Positions 8,138-19,771 of a DNA stretch of 64,000 nucleotides are shown here, piece by piece. Origin of the DNA: Protofrankia sp963555925 (lineage in GTDB: Bacteria > Actinomycetota > Actinomycetes > Frankiales > Frankiaceae). The translations under genes and the position numbers were made by a program. The notes beneath the pieces are model-generated. The model was not told the DNA's origin. It ran no database searches and saw nothing but the letters and a program-made list of their open reading frames with translations. Each line of letters opens with the position of its first letter. Position 1 is the stretch's first letter. The stretch is from the NCBI GenBank assembly GCA_963555925.1, contig CAUVXJ010000098.1:1-64000 (forward strand), in the 5' to 3' direction.

Positions 8138-8710
8138 ATGGCCATCCACCTGACCCGGATCTACACCCGCACCGGGGACGACGGGACCACCGCGCTCGGC
8201 GACATGTCCCGGGTCCACAAGACCGACCCGCGCCTGGCTGCATATGCGGACGTGGACGAGGCCAATGCCGCCATCGGCATGGCGCTGGCCCTCGGCGGTC
8301 TCGCCGAGGACATCCGGGCGCTGCTCGCCCGGGTGCAGAATGACCTGTTCGACGTCGGCGCGGATCTGTGCACGCCCATCGTGGAAGACCCGGGCTTCCC
8401 GCCGCTGCGGGTCACCGCCGCCTATGTGGAACGGCTTGAGGAAGCCTGCGACCGGTTCAACGAGAACCTCCCGAAGCTGGCCTCGTTCATCCTGCCCGGA
8501 GGCACCGCCGGTGCCGCGCTGCTACACGTTGCGCGGACGGTCACCCGCCGCGCGGAACGGTCCGTCTGGGCGCTGCGCGAAGCCGACCCGGACCGCACCG
8601 GCGCGCTTCCCGCCCGCTACCTCAACCGGCTCTCCGACCTGCTGTTCATCCTCTCCCGGGTCGCCAATCCCGGCGGGGACGTGCTGTGGGAGCCGGGCGC
8701 CAACAGCTGA
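8138..8710 (+). CDS. ATP:cob(I)alamin adenosyltransferase (PduO type)
   Basis: Makes adenosylcobalamin from cob(I)alamin and ATP. About 190 residues starting at MAIHLTRIYTRTGDDG; the TRTGDDGTTAL motif at the N-terminus is the ATP-binding signature of the PduO/MMAB family. Other family blocks are the VDEANAAIG helix, LPGGTAGAALLHVARTVTRR and ERSVWAL, ending in YLNRLSDLLF. Upstream in-frame ATGs add about 32 Arg/Gly-rich residues that do not fit the family. AdoCbl supply for the ethylmalonyl-CoA mutase 3.5 kb away is a plausible role. Confidence 0.92.
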   Translation: MAIHLTRIYTRTGDDGTTALGDMSRVHKTDPRLAAYADVDEANAAIGMALALGGLAEDIRALLARVQNDLFDVGADLCTPIVEDPGFPPLRVTAAYVERLEEACDRFNENLPKLASFILPGGTAGAALLHVARTVTRRAERSVWALREADPDRTGALPARYLNRLSDLLFILSRVANPGGDVLWEPGANS

Positions 8711-8728
8711 CGACGGCCCGGCCGGGTT

Positions 8729-8756
8729 GCGGCGCGAAGATGATTTTTCGCGCCGC
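8729..8756. terminator. Hairpin between convergent adenosyltransferase and atpC
   Basis: Perfect 10-bp stem gcggcgcgaa / ttcgcgccgc with an 8-base loop, located 18 bp after one stop codon and 16 bp before the other. It is well placed as a bidirectional terminator. The stem resembles the core of the dispersed hairpin element. Confidence 0.75.
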
Positions 8757-8772
8757 TCACGCCATCAGGGGA

Positions 8773-9039
8773 TTACGCGGTTCCGGCCAGGACCGCATGT
8801 TCGGCCAGGATGCTGACCCCCTGCCGGGTCACCGACAGGAATCCACCATCAACCTCGACGGTCAGGGTACGGTCGCCTGTCGTGACCCGCACCTGACCGC
8901 CGGCGACAAGGACCCCGAGCAGCGGCACATGCCCGGTCAAGACACCGATCTCACCTTCCGTGGTCCGTGCGACGACCATGTCGGCGTCCCCCGACCACAC
9001 TTCTTTCTCCGGCGAGACGATCGCCACCTGCATCGGCAT
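8773..9039 (-). CDS. atpC: ATP synthase F1 epsilon subunit, short form
   Basis: Links gamma to the c-ring in F1Fo ATP synthase. Started at MPMQVAIVSP (AAGGAC upstream), the chain has 88 residues and covers only the N-terminal beta-sandwich (VWSGDADMVVARTTEGEIGVLTGHVPLL). The usual C-terminal helical hairpin of about 40-50 residues, which inhibits ATP hydrolysis in many species, is missing. Short epsilons are known in some bacteria. It is the last gene of the atp operon. Confidence 0.9.
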   Translation of the reverse strand: MPMQVAIVSPEKEVWSGDADMVVARTTEGEIGVLTGHVPLLGVLVAGGQVRVTTGDRTLTVEVDGGFLSVTRQGVSILAEHAVLAGTA

Positions 9040-9122
9040 CGCGCTGCCGTCCTTCCTGCTGTCGTCGACCCTGGACCGCACCGATCCCGAATGCCCTGCA
9101 GTTGGTGAATTCGCCAGCCTGG

Positions 9123-10562
<1,440 letters not shown>

Positions 10563-10727
10563 GGCGTCCTCTGCTTCATCAAGGTGCCCTCCGCGGCTGA
10601 GCACTCCACCAGGAGACCAGCGGCTTCAAGCGGTTCATCTGCATGTCATACCCCGAAGTCGCCGGCGGCTCCTCCCGCGGCCGGCGACATCGAGGGTTCT
10701 TCGGTATAACGGTCGTCGCTCTACGCG

Positions 10728-11624
10728 CTACGAAGCCTGGGCGAGAGCGTTGGCCCCGCCCACGATTTCCGATATCTCCTGAGTGATCGCATCCTGGCGG
10801 GCGGCGTTCGCCCGACGGGTGTAGGTCTTGATCAGATCACCGGCATTGTCCGTCGCGGACTTCATCGCCCGCTGGCGGGCCGCCGACTCCGATGCCGCGG
10901 ACTCCAGCATCGCCGCGTACAGCCGGCTCTCGACGTAACGAGGGAGCAGCGCGTCGAGTACTCCCTCGGCGGACGGTTCGAACTCGTACTGCGGGAGCGG
11001 GCCGCCGGGCGGGGGCTCGGCGGTCGTCTCCAGCGCAAGCGGAAGAATGCGATGCGCAACCGGTCGCTGGGTCAGGGTGTTGACGTACTCGGTGTAGACC
11101 GCGTGGATCTCGTCCACTCCGCCGGCCTCACCGGACTCCACGAACCGCGCGATCAGCGCATCGGCGACTTCCTTGGCGTTGTCGTAGCTCGGCTGCTCGG
11201 AGAACCCGGTGAACTCCCCGGCCAGCTCCCGACTGCGGAAGCGGTAGTACGTGACAGCCTTGCGCCCGACCGCGTACAGGAACGGCTCCTTGCCCTCCGA
11301 CCGCAGCAGCTCCAGCAACTCGCCCGTCCGGCGCAGCACGTTGGCGTTGTAACCACCAGCAAGCCCACGGTCACTGGTGACCACCAGAACCGCCACTCGC
11401 CGCGGATCTGCATGCTCTGTCGTCAGCGGGTGACGAACGGTGGTCTGCGATGCCACCGCGGAGATCACTCGAGTGATCTCGTCCGCGTACGGCCGGGATG
11501 CGGCAACCCGCGCCTTGGCCTTCACGATCCTGGACGCGGCAATGAGTTCCATCGCCCGAGTGATCTTCTTGGTTGACTGGATCGAGCGGATGCGGCGCCG
11601 GTACTCACGGAGCTGGCCGGCCAT
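10728..11624 (-). CDS. atpG: ATP synthase F1 gamma subunit
   Basis: Central rotor stalk, 298 residues. The N-terminal helix is MAGQLREYRRRIRSIQSTKKITRAM-like, with ELIAASRI next; the Rossmann-like middle contains VTSDRGLAGGYNANV. The C-terminal helix ends with RQDAITQEISEIVGGANAL, the usual gamma signature. It starts 4 bp after the atpA stop, consistent with coupled translation. Confidence 0.96.
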   Translation of the reverse strand: MAGQLREYRRRIRSIQSTKKITRAMELIAASRIVKAKARVAASRPYADEITRVISAVASQTTVRHPLTTEHADPRRVAVLVVTSDRGLAGGYNANVLRRTGELLELLRSEGKEPFLYAVGRKAVTYYRFRSRELAGEFTGFSEQPSYDNAKEVADALIARFVESGEAGGVDEIHAVYTEYVNTLTQRPVAHRILPLALETTAEPPPGGPLPQYEFEPSAEGVLDALLPRYVESRLYAAMLESAASESAARQRAMKSATDNAGDLIKTYTRRANAARQDAITQEISEIVGGANALAQAS

Positions 11625-11628
11625 GTCC

Positions 11629-13281
<1,653 letters not shown>

Positions 13282-13355
13282 CGCTTCGGTCCTTCAATAA
13301 ATGGTGAGGGCACGTCCCGCAGGTCATGCGAGGTCTGGGTGTCCACGAGAGCGCT

Positions 13356-14201
13356 CTATCGGTACAGCCGCCGGCGCGCGTCGGTGAGGCGGCGGAGGAC
13401 GCTGCCGTCGACCACCTCGTCACCGATCCGCACGACAACGCCGCCCAGAACGGCGGGGTCGACATCCATCTGGAGCTGGACATCACGACCAAAATACCGG
13501 CTGATCGCTGTCCGCAACCGAAAGATCTGGTCCCCCGCGAGAGGTACAGCCGTGCGCACCACGGCGACGAGCCGGTTTCGGCGTGCGGCTGCGATCACGG
13601 TCAGTTGCTCGAGACGACGTTCGAGATCACCGTGGTAACGCTCGGCGACTGCACGCTGAACAAGACGTATCGTTACGGCGTTGGCCTTGCCGTCCAGAAG
13701 CCTGGCCAGGAGTTCCTGCTTCGCGGGCCACGGGGCCGCCGGGTCGCTGAGGGCCAAGGACAGTTCAGGTGTCCGGTTGAGGATGCGACCGAACCGGAAC
13801 AGCTCGTCCTCCACGTCGTCGAGGACGCCCTCGCGCTGTGCCCGGGCGAGCAGGACCTCGACCCCGAGCTCGGACAACGCGTGTTGGATGTCGAGCGGCC
13901 GGGCCCAGCGGCCGGTAGCCGCGACCGCCACGACGTCGAGAGCCTCCGCCGAGATCTTGTCGCCGAACAAACGGGCGGCAAGGCCGGCGCGAGCCGATCC
14001 GGGCACTCCCGGATCGGCCAGCGCCCGGCGGATCGCCAGCTCCCGGCTGAGAAGGTCCACCACCGCTTCAAGGTCGTCCGCGAGACGGCCGAGGTCAACC
14101 GGATGACGGGACCGCGTCCCGGTACCGGGCGGCCCGGTCGCGGTCAGCTCGTCCAGGCGAGCTCGCGCCGAGGCCAGGGAATGTCGGCTGGATCCCTCCA
14201 T
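13356..14201 (-). CDS. atpH: ATP synthase F1 delta subunit
   Basis: Joins the peripheral stalk to the top of F1. 281 residues, longer than the E. coli protein of about 177 but close to the usual 270 of actinobacteria. The C-terminal part, with ERYHGDLERRLEQLTVIAAA and the DPAVLGGVVVRIGDEVVDGS strand, is the conserved OSCP-type end. Here b and delta are separate genes, not the mycobacterial b-delta fusion. Only 3 bp separate it from atpF. Confidence 0.93.
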   Translation of the reverse strand: MEGSSRHSLASARARLDELTATGPPGTGTRSRHPVDLGRLADDLEAVVDLLSRELAIRRALADPGVPGSARAGLAARLFGDKISAEALDVVAVAATGRWARPLDIQHALSELGVEVLLARAQREGVLDDVEDELFRFGRILNRTPELSLALSDPAAPWPAKQELLARLLDGKANAVTIRLVQRAVAERYHGDLERRLEQLTVIAAARRNRLVAVVRTAVPLAGDQIFRLRTAISRYFGRDVQLQMDVDPAVLGGVVVRIGDEVVDGSVLRRLTDARRRLYR

Positions 14202-14204
14202 GCC

Positions 14205-14789
14205 TCAGCCCCCCGGACCAGCCGGAGCCGGAATCGCAGACTCGTCCGGGTGCTCCAGACCCGCGATGAAGTCGTCGACCAGCTGGCGCTGGCGGTCGTC
14301 GCGCTCCAGCTCATGACCGACGATCTTCGTCGCGAGCTCGAGGGCGATGTCACCGACCTCGCGCCGGAGTTGAGCGACGATCTGCGTCCGTTCCGCGGCG
14401 AGTTGTGCCTCGCCCCGCGCCTTGATCTCAGCGACCTCGGTATCTGCCTGCGCACGCAGTTCCGCGAGGATCTGGCTTCCCTGCTCGCGGGCGTCCTCAC
14501 GGATGCGGGCAGCCTCGGTCTGCGCGTCGGCGAGCTGCGCGCGGTAGGAGGTGAGAAGCTCCTGAGCCTCCTGCTGGGCGTGCGCGGCACGGGCGAGGCT
14601 GCCCTCGATTCCCTCGGTCCGCTCGGCGTATGTCCGCTTGATCTGCGGGTAGACCTTCCAGAAGAAGAAGGCCACCAGCAGACCGAACGCCAAGGCACCG
14701 ATCAGCAGTTCGCCGAGCGGTGGGACAAGGACGTTCTCATCCGAGTGTGCGCTGTCCCCGGCGGCCAGCAACAGTGTTGCGGTAACCAC
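14205..14789 (-). CDS. atpF: ATP synthase Fo b subunit
   Basis: Peripheral stalk, 194 residues. One transmembrane segment (LGELLIGALAFGLLVAFFFW) near residues 25-45 is followed by a long charged helix with the TYAERTEGIEGSLARA and AQQEAQELL heptads, predicted coiled coil to about residue 165. A short acidic/Pro tail ends the chain. It follows atpE with 15 bp between them. Confidence 0.93.
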   Translation of the reverse strand: MVTATLLLAAGDSAHSDENVLVPPLGELLIGALAFGLLVAFFFWKVYPQIKRTYAERTEGIEGSLARAAHAQQEAQELLTSYRAQLADAQTEAARIREDAREQGSQILAELRAQADTEVAEIKARGEAQLAAERTQIVAQLRREVGDIALELATKIVGHELERDDRQRQLVDDFIAGLEHPDESAIPAPAGPGG

Positions 14790-14804
14790 GGTGTCTCCCC
14801 CGGC

Positions 14805-15050
14805 TTAGGGGAAGACGAACGGGACGACGAAGCCGATCAGGGCCAGTGCTTCCGCCAGGGCGAAGCCGATAATCATGTACCGGAAGGCGACCTGCTCCGC
14901 TTCGGGCTGGCGGGCGATGGCCTGCACACCGAGACCGAAGATAAGGCCGATGCCGATACCCGGCCCGATGGCCGCCAAGCCGTATGCCACCGCGCCGAGG
15001 GAGCCGCTCACCTGGTCGGCAGCAGCAAGCACCAAGGAGGTGTCTGCCAT
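14805..15050 (-). CDS. atpE: ATP synthase Fo c subunit
   Basis: 81-residue hairpin of two transmembrane helices that oligomerises into the proton-driven c-ring. Helix 1 carries the GPGIGIG packing motif, the polar loop is ARQPE, and helix 2 has the proton-carrying Glu67 in FALAEALALIGF. A normal AAGGAA site precedes the ATG of MADTSLV. A 13-codon longer reading is unlikely because it adds a charged tail not found in the family. Confidence 0.96.
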   Translation of the reverse strand: MADTSLVLAAADQVSGSLGAVAYGLAAIGPGIGIGLIFGLGVQAIARQPEAEQVAFRYMIIGFALAEALALIGFVVPFVFP

Positions 15051-15128
15051 GTCATATTCCTTTTCCAGTCGGGCACCGGGACCTGCCACGGTGCTGATCG
15101 AAGTGCTGATCGGGGTGTCCGAACTTTT

Positions 15129-16034
15129 TTATGCGTGCGCCCCGGCTGGCGCGCCGCTCATCGCGGGCGCCCCACTCGCGGCAGGAGCATGGTCAGTCGC
15201 CGGAGAACTTTCATGGCCACCGCCGGCTTCGATCGCACCGGAGATGAAGGCGGCCGTGAGGATCGTGATGATGTAAGCCTGCAAGCCGTCGATGACGAGT
15301 TCGAAGCCGGTCAGCACGATCGTCATGAGCAGCGAGGCGAACCCGAAGACAAAAGGCGGCTTGGGTAGCAGGTACTCCGCGCCGAGCGAGAAGACCAGGA
15401 GCAGGATGTGGCCGGCGAACATGTTCGCGAACAACCGGACCGCGAGCGTGAACGGCCGCACGAGCATGGTCGACATGACCTCGATCGGCCCAAGCAGAAC
15501 CTTGACAAAGACAGGCGCGGTCGGCGCCGGGTTGATCATATGCCCGAAGTACGCTCGTGCGCCGTTGGCCTTGATGCCGGCGTGGTTGAACAGCACATAG
15601 GTCACAGCGGAGAGGACGATCGGAATGGCTATTCGCGAGGTCGGCGGGAACTGGGCGCCGGGAACAATCGCGAGCACATTACAGATGAACACGAAGCTGA
15701 AGAGCACGACCAGGTACGGGGTGTACTTCCGCCCCTTCTCGCCGATGACGTCCCGGGCGATCGACGTGTCGATGAAGTCGTAGATCGACTCACAGACGTT
15801 CTGCAGTCCGCGGGGCACGACCGTGGCCCGCCGGAAGCCGAGCCAGAAGACCACACCGACGAAAAGCGCGGCGAAGATCCCCAGCGCAGTCGCCTTGTTC
15901 AAGTAGAAATGAACCGGTCCGAGATCGACGTCGAACCAGTGCGGCGGCTGGAAGACCTCCTTGGTCGGGCCCTTGAAGCCCTCATCAGCGAGGACCAGGG
16001 GTCCCGCGGGGACCGGCACGACGGACACCTCCAT
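15129..16034 (-). CDS. atpB: ATP synthase Fo a subunit
   Basis: Stator subunit of the proton channel, 301 residues, five or six transmembrane helices. The essential Arg is Arg200 in FTLAVRLFANMFAGH, and the last helix contains GLQAYIITILTAAFI. After the final helix there is an extra Ala/Pro/Gly-rich C-terminal tail of about 30 residues that is not needed in the family. It is the first gene of the structural atp operon and has a 390-bp upstream gap. Confidence 0.96.
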   Translation of the reverse strand: MEVSVVPVPAGPLVLADEGFKGPTKEVFQPPHWFDVDLGPVHFYLNKATALGIFAALFVGVVFWLGFRRATVVPRGLQNVCESIYDFIDTSIARDVIGEKGRKYTPYLVVLFSFVFICNVLAIVPGAQFPPTSRIAIPIVLSAVTYVLFNHAGIKANGARAYFGHMINPAPTAPVFVKVLLGPIEVMSTMLVRPFTLAVRLFANMFAGHILLLVFSLGAEYLLPKPPFVFGFASLLMTIVLTGFELVIDGLQAYIITILTAAFISGAIEAGGGHESSPATDHAPAASGAPAMSGAPAGAHA

Positions 16035-16427
16035 GATCGAAATACACTCTCACCAGCTAAGGAAGAGACGCAGCCGTACCGGCGGCGGTGTGGACTCACC
16101 CTATCTGGTTCAGGCGGGACAGCCCCGCCAGGCGCGGGCCGGCTCCCGCTCGGATACGGCGCCGCACCACGCATGACCATCCATCGACACGGCATGATCA
16201 TGAGTCCGGCAGGACCGACGGGAGACACGACTCACACCGGATGTCCGCAAGTGGACACCCAGCACTGGCGATACTATCCACACCCTGTGGCGATCGGCAT
16301 CAACTCCATGCCGCCCAGAGCTGGTTCACTCCCTTGTTCACCTGAAAGTAGCCGGCAGGTTCATTTTTACGACGTGCTTCTCACGCTGAGAAGTCAAAGC
16401 AAGACCGCGGGCAACTGTCGAGCTCGA
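16035..16427. other. Upstream region of the atpBEFHAGDC operon
   Basis: About 390 bp without a supported gene between atpZ and atpB. The part nearest atpZ is less GC-rich (runs such as ttcatttttacgacg). It probably contains the main promoter of the atp structural genes, but no -35/-10 pair with proper spacing stands out. Confidence 0.45.
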
Positions 16428-16760
16428 TCAGAAACGCCGCGTAGCCCTGCTGATCACAAGATAGAGCGACGCTGCCATGCCGAGGAGGACACCGATCGGC
16501 AGGAAGACCGTGCCGAGTCCGGTGAGCCGGTCAATCCCGTAGCCGACCAGCCCCCAGAACCCGATGCCGGCCAGCAGGGTGCCGACCGCCGTCCAGGCTT
16601 CATCGGAGACCAGGCCGGGCCGGTACGGGCGACGCGGCGGTCCGTCGTCTGGGTGCCTTGCAGGGCCGCCGGCCGCGCGCGAAGAACCATCCTCGCGCGG
16701 CCTTTGGCCGGTCGGCTCCGCAGGGCCTCCGGCCGGCGGCGTCGGTTCGACTTCGCTCAC
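16428..16760 (-). CDS. AtpZ/AtpI-type small membrane protein of the atp operon
   Basis: 110 residues. The first half is polar and Pro/Arg/Gly-rich; the second has two transmembrane segments (VGTLLAGIGFWGLVGYGID and TVFLPIGVLLGMAASLYLVI), the layout of AtpZ/AtpI proteins that help c-ring assembly or magnesium uptake. The atpI stop and this start overlap by four bases (ATGA). Codons about 9-34 fall in a copy of the dispersed hairpin element, so part of the N-terminus is probably repeat-derived. Confidence 0.75.
   Translation of the reverse strand: MSEVEPTPPAGGPAEPTGQRPREDGSSRAAGGPARHPDDGPPRRPYRPGLVSDEAWTAVGTLLAGIGFWGLVGYGIDRLTGLGTVFLPIGVLLGMAASLYLVISRATRRF
16661..16735 (+). repeat. Dispersed hairpin element, copy 2, inside a coding region
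   Basis: cagggccgccgg, then ccgcgcgcgaagaaccatcc, tcgcgcgg, cctttggccgg and ctccgcagggcctccggcc. The stem cgcgcga/tcgcgcg flanks an agaaccatcc loop. It lies in frame in the N-terminal codons of the atpZ-like gene on the opposite strand. Confidence 0.65.
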
Positions 16761-17197
16761 CCGTTCAGGGTGTCACGCCGGGAGTCCTGCCGCGCCTGGA
16801 AGACCGTGGGGTCGTAGAACGGGACCCGGGTATGGGTGGCGACCCACAGCTCGGCGCCGAGCCATCCGAAGACTCCCACGAAGATGGCCCAGGCGAAGGC
16901 TGCGAGATCGATGCTGGTCGACCCTTCGAGGTTCACGAGAAGAGCACCGAGAATTATGATCTTCATAAGGTAGGTACCCAGCGCAGCTGGCAGCACCATC
17001 GCTCGCGCGCGCTGGGCGACAACGCTCACCGCCACCTTGCTGGCCGCAAAGAAGAACCCGACCAGGCACAGACCGATTACGACGGCGACGATTCCGGCCC
17101 CGCCCCGGGTGAAACCCGCGACCACGAGGCTGGGAACGGCGAGGGCGGCGAGCACGCCCAGACCGAGTCTGATCGTCCGCCCGGTAGCCACGATCAT
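16757..17197 (-). CDS. atpI: ATP synthase protein I (AtpI family)
   Basis: 146 residues with four hydrophobic segments (LGVLAALAVPSLVVAGF, GIVAVVIGLCLVGFFFA, MVLPAALGTYLMKIIILGALL, FAWAIFVGVFGWLGAELW), as in actinobacterial AtpI proteins; function probably c-ring assembly. The ATG overlaps the wecA stop by four bases (ATGA), and its own stop overlaps the atpZ-like start in the same way. The three genes therefore form a tightly coupled unit. The frame stays open far upstream but only as an antisense shift of wecA. Confidence 0.82.
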   Translation of the reverse strand: MIVATGRTIRLGLGVLAALAVPSLVVAGFTRGGAGIVAVVIGLCLVGFFFAASKVAVSVVAQRARAMVLPAALGTYLMKIIILGALLVNLEGSTSIDLAAFAWAIFVGVFGWLGAELWVATHTRVPFYDPTVFQARQDSRRDTLNG

Positions 17198-18303
17198 GCG
17201 CGTCGCACCGATCGCTGACCGGTCAGCAACAGGACCAGGAGCCCGATCAGTCCGAGGCCGACCACGGCGGCAAGAATGGGCAGCGGTTGCCGCGAGAAGG
17301 ATGCGGCCACCCCGCCGAAGCCGAGCAGAGCCGCCCAGAAGTACATGATGAGAACCGCGCGGACGTGGGATTTTCCGATCTCCAGCATCCGGTGGTGCAG
17401 ATGCATCTTGTCCGCGGCGAACGGCGACCGGCCGGCGCGGGTCCGGCGGATCACGGCTAGTCCGAGGTCGATGAACGGCACCGCCAGCACGGCCAGCGGA
17501 ATGGCCAACGGAATCAGCGACGGCAGGGATCGGGACGGCCCGGCGTATCCGCCATAGGCGACCTGTCCGGTCACCGAGATCATGGACGCCGCCGACAGTA
17601 GACCGACCAGCATCGAGCCGGAATCCCCCATGAACAGACTGGCCGGGTTGAAGTTGTGCGGCAGGAAGCCCAGGCATACCCCGGCGGTGACCGCGGCCAG
17701 CAAGGCCCCCGGCGCCGCCCGGGAAAAGTGATTGATCACAGCGACCTCATAGGCAAAGTAGAACGTGGCCCCCGCGGCAATCGCCGCAACCCCCGCGGCA
17801 AGGCCATCCAGCCCGTCGATGAAGTTCATGGCGTTAACGAGAATGACCGTGGCAAAGATCGACAGTGGCACGGCTGTCTCGGGTCCGAAGCTGAAGGTGG
17901 TGTCGCTGTCCGGATTGACGGCGAACGACCACTGGACTCCCAGCAGCACCATCACACCGGCGGCGGCGACCTGACCCGCGAGCTTCGTGATCGCGTCCAG
18001 CGGCCATCGATCGTCCACCACCCCGAGCAGGCAGATCACTACACTCGCGACACCCACCGCATGCGGCTCGGCCCAGTCCCGCGAGACCGAGGACAGGAAC
18101 GGCAGCTCATCGGCGACCTCCAGACCGGCGACGACGCCCGCGAGCATGGCCAGTCCGCCGAGTCGCGGAGTCGGCACGGCGTGCACATCACGATCACGGA
18201 CAGTGGCGACGGCGCCGATCCAGATGGCAAAGCCCCGCGCGACCGGCGTGCACAGAAAGGTGACCGCCGCCGACACCGCGAATACGAGTAGATACTCCCG
18301 CAA
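17194..18303 (-). CDS. wecA: Decaprenyl-phosphate GlcNAc-1-phosphate transferase WecA
   Basis: Polytopic PNPT-family enzyme that loads GlcNAc-1-P from UDP-GlcNAc onto the polyprenyl carrier for cell-wall linker or polysaccharide synthesis. 369 residues, about 10-11 helices. Motifs: PTPRLGG, LLGVVDDRWPLD, MNFIDGLDGLAAG (catalytic Asp), LFMGDSGSMLVG and HLHHRM. The position before atpI matches mycobacteria, where wecA (Rv1302) precedes atpB. Confidence 0.92.
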   Translation of the reverse strand: MREYLLVFAVSAAVTFLCTPVARGFAIWIGAVATVRDRDVHAVPTPRLGGLAMLAGVVAGLEVADELPFLSSVSRDWAEPHAVGVASVVICLLGVVDDRWPLDAITKLAGQVAAAGVMVLLGVQWSFAVNPDSDTTFSFGPETAVPLSIFATVILVNAMNFIDGLDGLAAGVAAIAAGATFYFAYEVAVINHFSRAAPGALLAAVTAGVCLGFLPHNFNPASLFMGDSGSMLVGLLSAASMISVTGQVAYGGYAGPSRSLPSLIPLAIPLAVLAVPFIDLGLAVIRRTRAGRSPFAADKMHLHHRMLEIGKSHVRAVLIMYFWAALLGFGGVAASFSRQPLPILAAVVGLGLIGLLVLLLTGQRSVRRA

Positions 18304-18340
18304 TAGCCTGACGCCTTCGCTGACTTACCGCACCACCGCG

Positions 18341-19597
18341 CTAGCGCCGGTAAGCCGGATGCCGGCCGACCAGGACGGATACGGCTCTGGCTACATCAGA
18401 GCCCGCCGACGGGTCACGGACCGCCCGACCGATCAGCGCCGCGATCTCCTTCATCTCGCCTTCCCGCATGCCCTGAGTGGTCACCGCCGGGGTACCGACG
18501 CGGATACCAGAAGCGACCGCAGGCGGTTGCGGGTCGTACGGGATGGCGTTCTTGTTCAGCGTGATCCGCGCCGCGTCGCACCGGGCTTCGGCATCCTTGC
18601 CGGTTACCCCGAGATCGCGTAGGTCGAGCAGGGCGAGGTGGGTGTCGGTACCGCCGGCGACCGGCCGCACGCCTTCGGCCGCGAGCCCGTCCGCGAGGGC
18701 CTGGGCGTTGACGATGACCTGACGGGCGTACTCGGCGTAGGCCGGGGTCGCGGCCTCCCGCAACGCCACCGCTTTGGCGGCGACCGCGTGCATGAGCGGG
18801 CCGCCCTGGCTGAACGGGAACACCGCCTTGTCGATCCGCTGGGCGAGTTCTTCCCGGCATATGATCATCCCACCTCGAGGCCCTCGCAGGACCTTGTGGG
18901 TGGTGAAACTGACCACGTCGGCGTACGGCACCGGGCTGGGGATGGCTCCGCCCGCGACTAGGCCGATGAAGTGCGCGGCATCGACCATCAGCCACGCCCC
19001 GACCTCGTCCGCGATCGAGCGGAAGGCAGCGAAGTCGATCAGCCTGGGATACGCGGTGGCGCCACAGATCATCATTTTGGGCCGGTGCTGCCGCGCGAGG
19101 TCCCGAACCTCATCGTAGTCGATCAATTCGGTGTCCGCGCGCACTCCGTAGGCGACGACATCGAACCACTTCCCACTGAAGTTCACTCGGCTGCCATGAG
19201 TGAGATGACCACCGTGCGGGAGTGACATCGCCAACACGGTGTCGCCAGGGGCGAGCAGCGCGGCGTAGACCGCGAAGTTGGCCTGAGCCCCGGAATGCGG
19301 CTGCAGGTTCGCGTGCTCGGCACCGAACAGCGCCTTTGCCCGGGCGATGCCGATCTCCTCCGCACGATCGACAACCTGGCACCCGCCGTAGTAGCGACGG
19401 CCCGGATAGCCCTCGGCGTACTTGTTCGACAACGTCGACCCGAGGGCCGCCAGCACCGCCGGCGATGTGAAGTTCTCACTCGCGATGAGCTGGAGACCCC
19501 CACGGAGCCGGTCCAGTTCGTCCAGGACCACATCCGCGATCTCTTCGTCCTCGGCACGGAGCTGATCGAAGTCCGGGCCCCAGAACGGGGTGCTCAT
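18341..19597 (-). CDS. glyA: Serine hydroxymethyltransferase
   Basis: PLP enzyme that interconverts serine and glycine and loads one-carbon units onto tetrahydrofolate. 418 residues, standard length. Motifs: IASENFTS, KYAEGYPGRRYYGG, HSGAQAN, VDAAH (Asp206 to the PLP ring), and FTTHKVLRGPRGG with the PLP-binding Lys235. It is downstream of the threonylcarbamoyl-AMP synthase gene, separated by about 170 bp that includes a short duplication. Confidence 0.96.
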   Translation of the reverse strand: MSTPFWGPDFDQLRAEDEEIADVVLDELDRLRGGLQLIASENFTSPAVLAALGSTLSNKYAEGYPGRRYYGGCQVVDRAEEIGIARAKALFGAEHANLQPHSGAQANFAVYAALLAPGDTVLAMSLPHGGHLTHGSRVNFSGKWFDVVAYGVRADTELIDYDEVRDLARQHRPKMMICGATAYPRLIDFAAFRSIADEVGAWLMVDAAHFIGLVAGGAIPSPVPYADVVSFTTHKVLRGPRGGMIICREELAQRIDKAVFPFSQGGPLMHAVAAKAVALREAATPAYAEYARQVIVNAQALADGLAAEGVRPVAGGTDTHLALLDLRDLGVTGKDAEARCDAARITLNKNAIPYDPQPPAVASGIRVGTPAVTTQGMREGEMKEIAALIGRAVRDPSAGSDVARAVSVLVGRHPAYRR

Positions 19598-19612
19598 AAG
19601 CTGCCTCTCCTC

Positions 19613-19649
19613 CTGCGCGACTGGCCCCTGGCTGCGCGACTGGCCCTGG
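19613..19649. repeat. Short tandem duplication upstream of glyA
   Basis: Two copies of ctgcgcgactggcccctgg, the second one base shorter, in the 5' leader of glyA. It lies between the start codon and any promoter and may affect leader structure. I see no riboswitch pattern here. Confidence 0.7.
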
Positions 19650-19771
19650 CCGCGTGAAGGCGGCCGGGCCAGGAGCGACCGAGCTCGGGATCGTCCCGAT
19701 CGCGACGCCCCGTCTTCGACTGCGTCAATCCCAGACAGCTTACGGCGCAGAGCCGCAGCGGGCCGGGAGCG

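Noticed and set aside
19598..19771. Glycine or THF riboswitch in the glyA leader
   Set aside because: No tandem aptamer pattern; only a short duplication is visible.
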